From: Deltaproteobacteria bacterium
GTDB lineage: Bacteria; Myxococcota_A; Polyangia; Polyangiales; Houyiibacteriaceae
Direction of reading: 5' to 3'
Assembly: GCA_019309605.1 (NCBI GenBank)
Contig: JAFDFW010000139.1
Coordinates: 1-5,876, forward strand
DNA: 5,876 nucleotides
Shown here: piece by piece, positions 1 through 5,590 of the stretch
Position numbering within the stretch: the first letter of the stretch is position 1
How the letters are laid out: each line of letters begins with the position of its first letter
Translations under genes and position numbers: made by a program
The notes under the pieces: model-generated
Database searches by the model: none
What the model was told of the DNA's origin: nothing
What the model saw: the letters and a program-made list of their open reading frames with translations, nothing else

Positions 1-388
1 CCCGGGCGGCCCGGAGCGCACCCATGGTGGCCTCGGTGCCGCTGGAGACCAGGCGCGACATCTCCATCGAAGGGACCGCATCGCGAAGTCGCTCGGCCAT
101 CGTGGTTTCAGCCTCGGTGGGCGCGCCGTAGCTGGAGCCCTTTTCGGCAGCCGCTTGGATCACCGCGACGACGTCTGGTTGGGCGTGCCCGAGAATCATG
201 GGGCCCCAGGAACCGACGTAATCCACGTACTCGGTCCCGTCGGCCCCAACCAAGGTCGGGCCATGGGCTTCCTTGATGAAGATCGGCTCGCCACCGACTG
301 CGCGAAAAGCGCGAACCGGGGAGTTGACGCCGCCTGGGATGACCTTGGAGGCACGGGCGAAGAGCTCTTTAGAAACAGGGTCGGACAT
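1..388 (-). CDS. hemL: Glutamate-1-semialdehyde 2,1-aminomutase, N-terminal part (runs off left edge)
   Basis: PLP-dependent cytosolic enzyme that converts glutamate-1-semialdehyde to 5-aminolevulinate, the precursor of heme and other tetrapyrroles in the C5 pathway. Reading the minus strand from ATG at 388 gives 129 complete codons beginning MSDPVSKELFARASKVIPGG. Family hallmarks are visible: IPGGVNSPVRAF at residues 17-28, the DGTEYVDY...GPMILGHAQP block at about 50-71, and SGTEATM at 116-122, the Gly-Thr-Glu segment that helps hold the cofactor phosphate. Many homologues have Asn-Ser before SGTEA-type Gly; here it is Ser-Ser, a mild variant. The family is usually about 430 residues, so roughly 30% is present; the PLP-binding lysine lies outside the window. 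The start is supported by a GGAAGG ribosome site 9 nt upstream and by alignment to the usual family N-terminus. It is transcribed away from the moxR operon. Identification is firm; nothing suggests a broken gene. Confidence 0.95.
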   Translation of the reverse strand, partial: MSDPVSKELFARASKVIPGGVNSPVRAFRAVGGEPIFIKEAHGPTLVGADGTEYVDYVGSWGPMILGHAQPDVVAVIQAAAEKGSSYGAPTEAETTMAERLRDAVPSMEMSRLVSSGTEATMGALRAAR

Positions 389-397
389 GCGGCGCAG

Positions 398-403
398 CCT
401 TCC
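398..403 (-). promoter_or_regulatory. Ribosome binding site of hemL
   Basis: The minus strand reads GGAAGG, followed by a 9-nt spacer and ATG at 388. This supports the chosen hemL start. The match to the Shine-Dalgarno consensus is fair rather than perfect. Confidence 0.55.
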
Positions 404-440
404 GATCTGGCCGCTCGATGTCAAGCGGGTCGCCGACGTT

Positions 441-464
441 GGCACTGGCGCTGGTGCTGGCGCA
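441..464. repeat. Short degenerate hexamer tandem repeat
   Basis: Four adjacent hexamers read ggcact, ggcgct, ggtgct, ggcgca, i.e. about four imperfect copies of GGYGCT. The run lies 53 nt upstream of the hemL start and outside any accepted gene. Function unknown; it may be simple replication slippage in GC-rich DNA. Confidence 0.5.
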
Positions 465-476
465 ATTAACCCTTTC

Positions 477-499
477 AAAAAGGGGTCTGACCCCTTTTT
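477..499. repeat. Perfect 23-nt palindrome (REP-like element or hairpin)
   Basis: The left arm AAAAAGGGGTC (477-487) and right arm GACCCCTTTTT (489-499) are exact reverse complements around a single T at 488. The flanks allow a little more pairing: TTC at 474-476 with GAA at 502-504 across a two-base bulge. In RNA the likely form is a stem with a CTG loop followed by a U-run, so it resembles an intrinsic terminator on both strands. But it sits between divergent genes, where no transcript of either gene would end. From memory, closely similar GGGGTC-GACCCC palindromes are scattered between genes in many environmental bacterial genomes, often linked to IS200-like/REP-associated tyrosine transposases; this recollection is unchecked. 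A regulator operator is another possibility. Confidence 0.8.
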
Positions 500-564
500 C
501 TGAATAAGAGGTAGGTCGGGGTTGTTGGTGGGGGGTATGGGTGCGTGCTAGCCACTCGGCCCCA

Positions 565-569
565 GGGAG
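565..569 (+). promoter_or_regulatory. Ribosome binding site deciding the moxR start
   Basis: GGGAG lies 5 nt before ATG at 575. It selects this ATG over the in-frame GTG at 545, which has no purine-rich site at a suitable distance and would add ten unconserved residues. Confidence 0.65.
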
Positions 570-574
570 AACTC

Positions 575-1588
575 ATGTCGAACGACGTCCGTGCCATCAA
601 CGAAATGGTTCAGCGCGAGAGCGCTTTCATCGAATCTATTCTTCACGAGGTCCACAAGGTCGTCGTGGGTCAGGACGTGATGATCGAGCGGGTCTTGATT
701 GGGCTGCTCACGGGCGGGCATATCTTGCTCGAAGGCGTTCCTGGGCTCGCCAAGACGCTGACCGTCAACACGATCTGCAAGACGATCTCCGCGAAGTTCC
801 AGCGAATTCAGTTTACGCCGGACTTGCTCCCAGCCGACGTGACCGGCACCGTCATCTACAACCAGCAAAGCGGCGAGTTCACCGCCAAGAAGGGCCCGAT
901 CTTCGCGAACCTCGTGCTGGCGGACGAGATCAACCGAGCGCCGGCCAAGGTGCAAAGCGCCCTGCTCGAGGCGATGCAGGAGCAGCAGGTGACCATCGGC
1001 GACACGACCTACCCGCTCGATCAGCCGTTCATGGTGATGGCCACCCAGAATCCGATCGAACAGGAAGGCACCTACCCGCTCGCTGAAGCGCAGGTCGACC
1101 GCTTCATGCTGCACGTGAGGGTGGACTACCCGAGCCAAGACGAAGAGCGGAAGATCATGGACCAGATCTCCGACTATGTGCTCCTCGGCCAGGATGCGGG
1201 TGCAGGCATGGGCGTGCAGCAGGTCACGACGACCGCCAAGCTCCTCGAAGCCCGCAAGACGATCGGACACGTGTACATCGACCCGAAGATCAAAGACTAC
1301 ATCGTCCAAATCGTCACGGCGACGCGCCACCCGGTGCGCGTCGGCCTCGGCGACCTGACGGACATGATCGCCCATGGGGCGTCCCCCCGGGCGTCGATCG
1401 CACTCAACGTCGCGTCTCGCGCGCACGCGTTCATGAAGCACCGTGGGTACGTCACCCCGGAAGACATCAAAGCAATCGGCCCGGACGTGCTTCGCCACCG
1501 CATCATTCGCTCCTACGAGGCGGAAGCGGAGGAAATCACGAGCGACCAAATCGTGCGCCGGATCTTTGAAACCGTGGAAGTTCCGTAA
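575..1588 (+). CDS. moxR: MoxR-family AAA+ ATPase
   Basis: Cytosolic AAA+ ATPase of 337 residues, a normal length for the MoxR family, whose members work with VWA-domain partners as chaperone-like remodelling or metal-insertion machines. Motifs in order: conserved VVGQD near residues 30-34 ahead of the nucleotide site, Walker A GVPGLAKT (54-61), Walker B VLADEINR (114-121), sensor 1 ATQNP (156-160), the EAQVDRF block (171-177) that carries the usual arginine finger region, and GASPRAS (268-274) of the sensor 2/lid domain. All key residues are present, so it should bind and hydrolyse ATP. The C-terminal helical lid spans about 220-337. ATG at 575 is preferred on ribosome-site spacing. It is the first gene of the operon, and the DUF58 gene starts 12 nt after its stop. 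MoxR next to DUF58 and VWA genes is a classic arrangement; the substrate cannot be told from sequence. Confidence 0.95.
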   Translation: MSNDVRAINEMVQRESAFIESILHEVHKVVVGQDVMIERVLIGLLTGGHILLEGVPGLAKTLTVNTICKTISAKFQRIQFTPDLLPADVTGTVIYNQQSGEFTAKKGPIFANLVLADEINRAPAKVQSALLEAMQEQQVTIGDTTYPLDQPFMVMATQNPIEQEGTYPLAEAQVDRFMLHVRVDYPSQDEERKIMDQISDYVLLGQDAGAGMGVQQVTTTAKLLEARKTIGHVYIDPKIKDYIVQIVTATRHPVRVGLGDLTDMIAHGASPRASIALNVASRAHAFMKHRGYVTPEDIKAIGPDVLRHRIIRSYEAEAEEITSDQIVRRIFETVEVP

Positions 1589-1590
1589 CC

Positions 1591-1594
1591 GAGG
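1591..1594 (+). promoter_or_regulatory. Ribosome binding site of the DUF58 gene
   Basis: GAGG lies 6 nt before the GTG start at 1601, inside the 12-nt gap after moxR. It supports GTG as the initiation codon. Confidence 0.5.
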
Positions 1595-1600
1595 CCTGTC

Positions 1601-2488
1601 GTGATCTCGCGCGAGCTCGTCAAGAAACTCAAAAAGATCGAGATCTACACCTCGAGGCTCGCCAACGACCAGTTGGCGGGGAGCTACCACTCGGTCTTCA
1701 AAGGACGGGGCATGGCGTTTAGCGAAGTGCGCCAGTACCAGCCCGGAGACGACGTTCGTTTCATCGACTGGAACGTCAGCGCGCGCATGAACGACACCTA
1801 CGTAAAGGTGTTCACGGAAGAGCGCGAAATGACCGTGATGCTGCTCGTCGACCTTTCGGCGAGCGGGCGGTTCGGCTCCGCGGAGAAGCCAAAAGTCGAA
1901 ACCGTCGCGGAGGTGGCGGCGCTGCTGGCGTTCAGCGCGATCAAGAACAATGACCGCGTCGGGTTGATCCTGTTCACCGACCGCGTCGAGCGCTTCGTGC
2001 CCCCGAAAAAAGGCCGCTCGCACGTCATGCGAGTCGTCACGGAGATCCTCAACGCAGACCCCGAGGGCGAGGGCACGGACCTCGGCGTCGCGTTGGATCT
2101 GCTCGGCGGCATCGGCAAGCGCCGAACTGTGGCATTCTTGATCAGCGACTTCATCGCGGACCAGTACGAGAAGCCACTCAAAGTCGTGTCCGCGAAACAC
2201 GACCTGATCCCGATCCAGATCGTCGACCCCCGAGAGGACGAGCTGCCGGACGTCGGGCTCGCTCTCATCGAGGACTTGGAAACCGGTGAGCTCGTCGAAG
2301 TCGACACGTCCGACTTGGATGTTCGCGCAGACTACGCGCGCGAAGCGCAACGCCAACGGGCCGCACGCGAGCACTTGTTCCGCCGCCTGCAATTGGATCA
2401 CGTCACGGTGAGCACCGATCACGACTTCGTCAGGCCGCTTACCGAGCTCTTTCGACTCCGGCAGCGGCGACTCACGGGCTATCGGTGA
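1601..2488 (+). CDS. DUF58 domain protein (VWA-like MoxR partner)
   Basis: Protein of 295 residues with no signal peptide or membrane segment, so probably cytosolic, matching the shorter soluble DUF58 proteins found directly after moxR. The DUF58 signature covers GRGMAFSEVRQYQPGDD (35-51) and continues through RFIDWNVSAR (53-62). Next comes a VWA-like fold: strand MTVMLLVDLSASG with a DxSxS metal-site motif at 84-88, NDRVGLILFTD (117-127), a GTDLG loop (158-162) with the candidate MIDAS threonine, and FLISDF (179-184) where VWA proteins place the second aspartate. So a divalent-metal site looks possible, though the loops differ from classic VWA. The start is GTG at 1601, with GAGG 6 nt upstream. 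Its last codon overlaps the next gene by 4 nt. By family knowledge it is expected to pair with the adjacent MoxR ATPase; its exact function is unknown. Confidence 0.92.
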   Translation: MISRELVKKLKKIEIYTSRLANDQLAGSYHSVFKGRGMAFSEVRQYQPGDDVRFIDWNVSARMNDTYVKVFTEEREMTVMLLVDLSASGRFGSAEKPKVETVAEVAALLAFSAIKNNDRVGLILFTDRVERFVPPKKGRSHVMRVVTEILNADPEGEGTDLGVALDLLGGIGKRRTVAFLISDFIADQYEKPLKVVSAKHDLIPIQIVDPREDELPDVGLALIEDLETGELVEVDTSDLDVRADYAREAQRQRAAREHLFRRLQLDHVTVSTDHDFVRPLTELFRLRQRRLTGYR

Positions 2489-3426
2489 AACGCTCGGCCG
2501 CCATCGTCGTCATCTCGCTCCTCGCGCCCGCTTTCGGGTTGGCGCAAGCGCCCACGGTCGCGCTCGATGCGCCGCCGGAGAGCACGCTCGGTGACCCGAT
2601 CGACGTCATCGTGACCGTGACCGCAGCCGCGACGGACGAGGCAGCGGTGCCGGAACAACCGTTCGAGCCGTTCGAAATCCTCGGGAAAAAACTTGCCATC
2701 GAGCCCTCGCCCGACGGCGAGTCCAAGACGTTCACCTTCGAGCTTCAGCTCTTGTGCTTTGAGGTGGGAGTGCACGAACTCGGGCCGGTGCACGTGCGGA
2801 TCACCAGCGCCGCGGGCGAACTGATCGAGATCGAATCGAACACGGCGAGCATCGAGGTCCGCTCCCTCCTCGCCAACGAACCCGAGCCGCAGCTCAAACC
2901 GCCCACCGAGCCCGTAATCGTCGAGCAGGACGACTACAGGTTGCTCATCGTCCTCGGCGCCCTGCTCGCTGTCGCGTTCGGCGCGCTGTTGGCATGGCTT
3001 TTCATCCGTTGGTGGCAGAGACGCGATCGCCCGGAGCCCGCACCGCCGCCGCCGCCGCCCCCTTGGGAAACCGCCCTTGCGGAGCTTCATGAGCTCGAGC
3101 GCGGCCGCGGCGCGGCAGTAGCCGAGGGCCGCACGGAGCAATGGGTCGACGCGGTTAGCGATTCGATCAGAGCTTACCTCGGGCGCCGCTTCGGCTTCCA
3201 TGGCCTCGAAAGCACCACGGACGAGATTGCAGACGAGCTCCGCCAGGCAAAATCGCTCAACATCGAACCGCAAGACGCGGTTGGATTTCTCGGCCAATGC
3301 GACCTCGTGAAATTCGCCAAGGCGTCGTTGGCGGATGAGGCGTCGCTCACTCTGATCGAGGAAGCGCTTGCGTTGGTCGATCAGACTCGCCCGACGGCCG
3401 TCCTGCAATCCGGAGGTCAGTCGTGA
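2485..3426 (+). CDS. Single-pass BatD-like membrane protein with DUF4381-like C-terminal domain
   Basis: Protein of 313 residues, predicted to be anchored in the inner membrane. Residues 1-21 form a signal peptide (MKRS, hydrophobic core, then GLAQA). Residues about 22-128 are a beta-rich, Ig-like region resembling BatD N-terminal repeats (PTVALDAP...GDPIDVIVTV... GVHELGPVHVRI). A membrane helix runs from about 153 to 174, followed by RWWQRRDR, which puts the C-terminus in the cytoplasm. Seven consecutive prolines (187-193) link it to a helical domain (about 194-305; WETALAELHEL..., EQWVDAVSDSIRAYLGRRFG, LGQCDLVKFAKA) typical of DUF4381/BatD-type cytoplasmic tails in moxR operons. The GTG start overlaps the DUF58 stop by 4 nt and has no good Shine-Dalgarno, so translation probably depends on coupling. 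Likely role: link between periplasmic VWA domains and cytosolic MoxR/DUF58. The architecture is clear; the family name is less certain. Confidence 0.8.
   Translation: MKRSAAIVVISLLAPAFGLAQAPTVALDAPPESTLGDPIDVIVTVTAAATDEAAVPEQPFEPFEILGKKLAIEPSPDGESKTFTFELQLLCFEVGVHELGPVHVRITSAAGELIEIESNTASIEVRSLLANEPEPQLKPPTEPVIVEQDDYRLLIVLGALLAVAFGALLAWLFIRWWQRRDRPEPAPPPPPPPWETALAELHELERGRGAAVAEGRTEQWVDAVSDSIRAYLGRRFGFHGLESTTDEIADELRQAKSLNIEPQDAVGFLGQCDLVKFAKASLADEASLTLIEEALALVDQTRPTAVLQSGGQS
3043..3063 (+). other. Seven-codon polyproline run
   Basis: Codons for residues 187-193 of the BatD-like protein are all proline (mostly CCG), just after the membrane helix and its basic stop-transfer cluster. Such runs act as rigid linkers, and by established knowledge stall ribosomes unless elongation factor P is present. 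The trinucleotide repeat is also a likely slippage site. Confidence 0.85.
3412..3416 (+). promoter_or_regulatory. Ribosome binding site of batA
   Basis: GGAGG ends 6 nt before GTG at 3423 and lies inside the last codons of the preceding gene (Ser-Gly-Gly). It fixes the batA start at the 4-nt overlap and hence supports the extended N-terminus of that protein. Confidence 0.8.
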
Positions 3427-4535
3427 CTCCGGTCCAACGACGCGCCTGGGCGGCGGCTTGGTTGGCGACCGCCGCTTTCGTGGGGTTCGTCATCAGCCTG
3501 CGTTGGCTCGAATCGCGCTATCAGCTTCTGATCACCGACGAGCAATTGCGTTTCGAGCGCCCCTGGGCCGCACTGCTACTCCTCGCCGCGCCGATGGCGT
3601 GGATCGGCCGCGCGTGGGTGCAGAGACTATCCAGGCCGCGCCTCCAGTTCAGCCGAGCAGCAGCACTGCGAAATCCAAAGGGCAGCTGGCGGGGACGCCT
3701 CGCAACCCTCCCGAGCGCATTGCGTACCGTCGCACTCGCGCTCCTGGTCGTCGGCCTGGCGGGGCCTCAAAGCATTCACGCCCGAGACACGGCCGAGGTG
3801 AGCGGAATCGAGATCATCCTGACCCTCGACATGTCTCGCTCGATGGAGGCGGCGGACATCCGGCCGACACGGTTCAAGGCGACGAAGTCAGTCGTAGGCG
3901 ACTTCATCGATCGCCGGCCGAACGATCGGATCGGCGCGGTCGTGTTTGGGCGCGATGCATACACCTTACTCCCGCTCACCACCGACCGTGAGGCGCTACG
4001 AACGGCGCTTCGAGGCCTGCAACTCGATCAAATCGACGGGCGCGGCACCGCGATCGGTAACGCCGTCGGTGTCAGCCTCAACCGCCTCAAGCGTTCACGC
4101 GCCAAGAGCAAAGTGATGATTCTCCTGACCGACGGAGAGTCAAACGCGGGCAACGTGTCGCCCTCACAGGCGGCAGACCTCGCGAGCGCCATGGATGTTC
4201 AGATCTACCCCATCTTGATGGGGGTCTCCGATACGGCTCCGGTTCAGCAGGGCACTGGCATCTTCGGCCGCGCGATTTTCGGAACCGCGAGATATCCGGT
4301 CAATCCGGACCTCCTCGAACAGATGGCGGACAAGACGGGTGGTGAGTTCTTCCTGGTTAGCGACCGCGAAGCCCTCGAGCAAAGCTTTCACCAGATCCTC
4401 GACGCGCTCGAAAAGACCGACATCGAAGATGCCGGACGGATGTACACCGAGCTCTTTCCTGCGTTCGTGGGTCCCGCGCTGATCTTCCTGTTCATCGAGC
4501 TGCTCGTCCTGTTGTGGTTGAGGAGGTGGCCGTGA
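3423..4535 (+). CDS. batA: BatA-type VWA-domain membrane protein
   Basis: Inner-membrane protein of 370 residues with one VWA domain. Hydrophobic segments are at about 9-27, 48-64, 99-114 and 346-366. The VWA domain (about 127-330) has a complete MIDAS: DMSRS (136-140), the threonine in GRGTAIG (T209), and LLTDGES with D237. The block FERPWAALLLLAAP (44-57) is where canonical BatA proteins begin, so this one carries about 40 extra residues with an additional membrane segment. By the positive-inside rule the N-terminus (QRR) is cytoplasmic, the loop 67-98 rich in Arg/Lys is cytoplasmic, the VWA domain is periplasmic and the LRRWP tail is cytoplasmic. The start is GTG at 3423, with GGAGG 6 nt upstream and a 4-nt overlap. 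It lies next to a paralogous VWA gene. Known relatives are linked to stress or oxygen tolerance; the partner ligand is unknown. Confidence 0.92.
   Translation: MTPVQRRAWAAAWLATAAFVGFVISLRWLESRYQLLITDEQLRFERPWAALLLLAAPMAWIGRAWVQRLSRPRLQFSRAAALRNPKGSWRGRLATLPSALRTVALALLVVGLAGPQSIHARDTAEVSGIEIILTLDMSRSMEAADIRPTRFKATKSVVGDFIDRRPNDRIGAVVFGRDAYTLLPLTTDREALRTALRGLQLDQIDGRGTAIGNAVGVSLNRLKRSRAKSKVMILLTDGESNAGNVSPSQAADLASAMDVQIYPILMGVSDTAPVQQGTGIFGRAIFGTARYPVNPDLLEQMADKTGGEFFLVSDREALEQSFHQILDALEKTDIEDAGRMYTELFPAFVGPALIFLFIELLVLLWLRRWP
4521..4526 (+). promoter_or_regulatory. Strong ribosome binding site of batB inside batA
   Basis: A perfect AGGAGG, 5 nt before GTG at 4532. It is also the two AGG arginine codons (residues 367-368) of the batA C-terminal tail. 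It decides the batB start: the in-frame GTG at 4514 lies upstream of this site and would add six residues without its own ribosome site. Confidence 0.88.
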
Positions 4536-5590
4536 GTTGGGCCGACTCCCAGGTTCTTTGGCTCCTCGGATTGCTCCCCGCTGCGGTCGCTGCCCTCTGG
4601 TGGAACGCGGTGAGACGCCAACGCGCGACCGAGATGTTCGGCAAGAGCGCCACGGTCGAGCCCTTGATCGCGGGTCGGGCGAAATGGTGGCGTGTCACGA
4701 GGGCCACCTTGCTCATCGTCGGAGCGGCGCTCGTGATCGTCGCGTTTGCCGGACCACAATATGGAAGCCGCACGCGGGTTCTCCGAAAGCGCGGCATCGA
4801 CATCGTGATCGCGCTCGATTTCTCCAAGAGCATGCTCGCCCGGGACGTGCACCCGAGCCGAATCAAGCGTGCCAAAGCTGAACTGGAGCACCTCTTGAGC
4901 GACCTCGACGGAGACCGTGTCGGCCTCGTTGCGTTCGCGGGAGACGCCATGGCCTTCCCAATGACCGTCGACTACTCGGCGGTCCGTTTGTTCTTGCGTG
5001 ACCTCGGGCCAACGGACATGCCCGTCGGCGGGACCGCGATCGGCAAGGCGCTCGTTGCATCGAAACGGCTGATTGAAAGCTCCAATGAAGGCCGCGGCGA
5101 CGAGAGCAGCCCCGATCGACGTTCCAAGGTGGTGATCTTACTGACTGACGGCGAAGACCACGAAGGCGATCCCATCGCGGCCGCGGAGGAGCTGAAAGAA
5201 GCGGGGATCAAGGTTTACGCGGTCGGAATCGGCTCCGGAAGCGGCGAGCCGATTCCGAGCTACACTGCCGACGGCACACTCACCGGCCACGTAAAGGACG
5301 CGGCCGGCCGCCTCGTCATGACCTCGCTCAGCCCCGAGAACGAAGACACCCTCGAGGAAATCGCGTCGATCACCGGAGGGGAATACGTGAGAGCCGAAGA
5401 AGGCACCGTCGGAGTGACCCAAATCCGTTCGGAGCTCGCAAAGCTCCAGGCATCGGAGCGAAAGGCGAGGCGCGTCACCGTCCATGAGAACCGTTTTGCG
5501 CTGGTGTTGCTGCCGGGCTTCCTTTTGCTCGTCCTCGAAGCGCTCCTTCCGGAGGCCTGGATCGTGCGGCGACGAAGGAGAGGGGCATGA
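4532..5590 (+). CDS. batB: BatB-type VWA-domain membrane protein
   Basis: Inner-membrane protein of 352 residues from the GTG at 4532, paralogous to its upstream neighbour. Membrane segments lie at about 7-24, 58-74 and 322-345, the usual BatA/BatB plan: short outside N-terminus, basic cytoplasmic loop (RRQRATE onwards), periplasmic VWA domain, and a cytoplasmic tail of five arginines. The VWA domain (about 88-315) has an intact MIDAS: DFSKS (96-100), T168 in GGTAIG, and LLTDGED with D206. A polar, low-conservation insert (about 184-197, NEGRGDESSPDRRS) sits just before the TDG strand. The segment YTADGTLTGHVKDAAGRLVMTSL (244-266, quoted here in outline only: YTADG, VKDAAGR) is the region after the VWA core typical of BatB. 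It overlaps the gene before and the gene after by 4 nt each, so its translation is coupled to both. It probably forms a hetero-oligomer with the BatA-type protein. Confidence 0.92.
   Translation: MSWADSQVLWLLGLLPAAVAALWWNAVRRQRATEMFGKSATVEPLIAGRAKWWRVTRATLLIVGAALVIVAFAGPQYGSRTRVLRKRGIDIVIALDFSKSMLARDVHPSRIKRAKAELEHLLSDLDGDRVGLVAFAGDAMAFPMTVDYSAVRLFLRDLGPTDMPVGGTAIGKALVASKRLIESSNEGRGDESSPDRRSKVVILLTDGEDHEGDPIAAAEELKEAGIKVYAVGIGSGSGEPIPSYTADGTLTGHVKDAAGRLVMTSLSPENEDTLEEIASITGGEYVRAEEGTVGVTQIRSELAKLQASERKARRVTVHENRFALVLLPGFLLLVLEALLPEAWIVRRRRRGA
5575..5580 (+). promoter_or_regulatory. Ribosome binding site of the TPR gene inside batB
   Basis: AAGGAG, 6 nt before ATG at 5587. It falls within the codons of the arginine tail of the BatB-type protein. 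Confidence 0.82.

Larger units (their letters stand above)
389..574. other. Divergent intergenic region between hemL and the moxR operon
   Basis: This 186-nt stretch separates two genes transcribed away from each other, so the promoters of both should lie here. I see no convincing sigma-70 pair on either strand. What it does hold, left to right, is a degenerate GGYGCT hexamer run (441-464), a perfect palindrome (477-499) and a G-rich strand before moxR (about 518-541). The small open frames across it encode nothing recognisable. Confidence 0.7.

Noticed and set aside
419..424. TTGACA on the minus strand as a -35 box for hemL
   Set aside because: The hexamer is perfect, but no TATAAT-like sequence lies 15-19 nt downstream, and the predicted start of transcription would fall on or next to the ribosome site.
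477..499. Calling the palindrome a functional rho-independent terminator
   Set aside because: No gene ends here on either strand; it lies between divergent starts. It is listed as a repeat, with termination kept only as a possibility.
155..503. Plus-strand open frames over the left end (155-469 and 273-503)
   Set aside because: Both lie largely antisense to hemL, which reads cleanly on the minus strand. The second ends in KKGSDPFF only because it runs through the palindrome.
545..574. GTG at 545 as the moxR start
   Set aside because: It has no Shine-Dalgarno, and the added residues are not family-like; ATG at 575 has GGGAG at 5 nt.
548..2422. A 624-codon open frame on the minus strand, antisense to moxR and the DUF58 gene
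   Set aside because: It mirrors two genes with full family motifs, its translation is rich in Arg/Asp/His/Val with no recognisable domain, and such shadows are common in GC-rich codon use.
2479..3408. A 309-codon minus-strand open frame antisense to the BatD-like gene
   Set aside because: It covers the same span as a plus-strand gene with signal peptide, membrane helix and coupled start; its own translation is Arg/Gly-rich with no motif.
4514..4531. GTG at 4514 as the batB start
   Set aside because: It would place the AGGAGG inside the gene and lengthen the overlap to 22 nt; GTG at 4532 fits the ribosome site and the overlap pattern of the operon.
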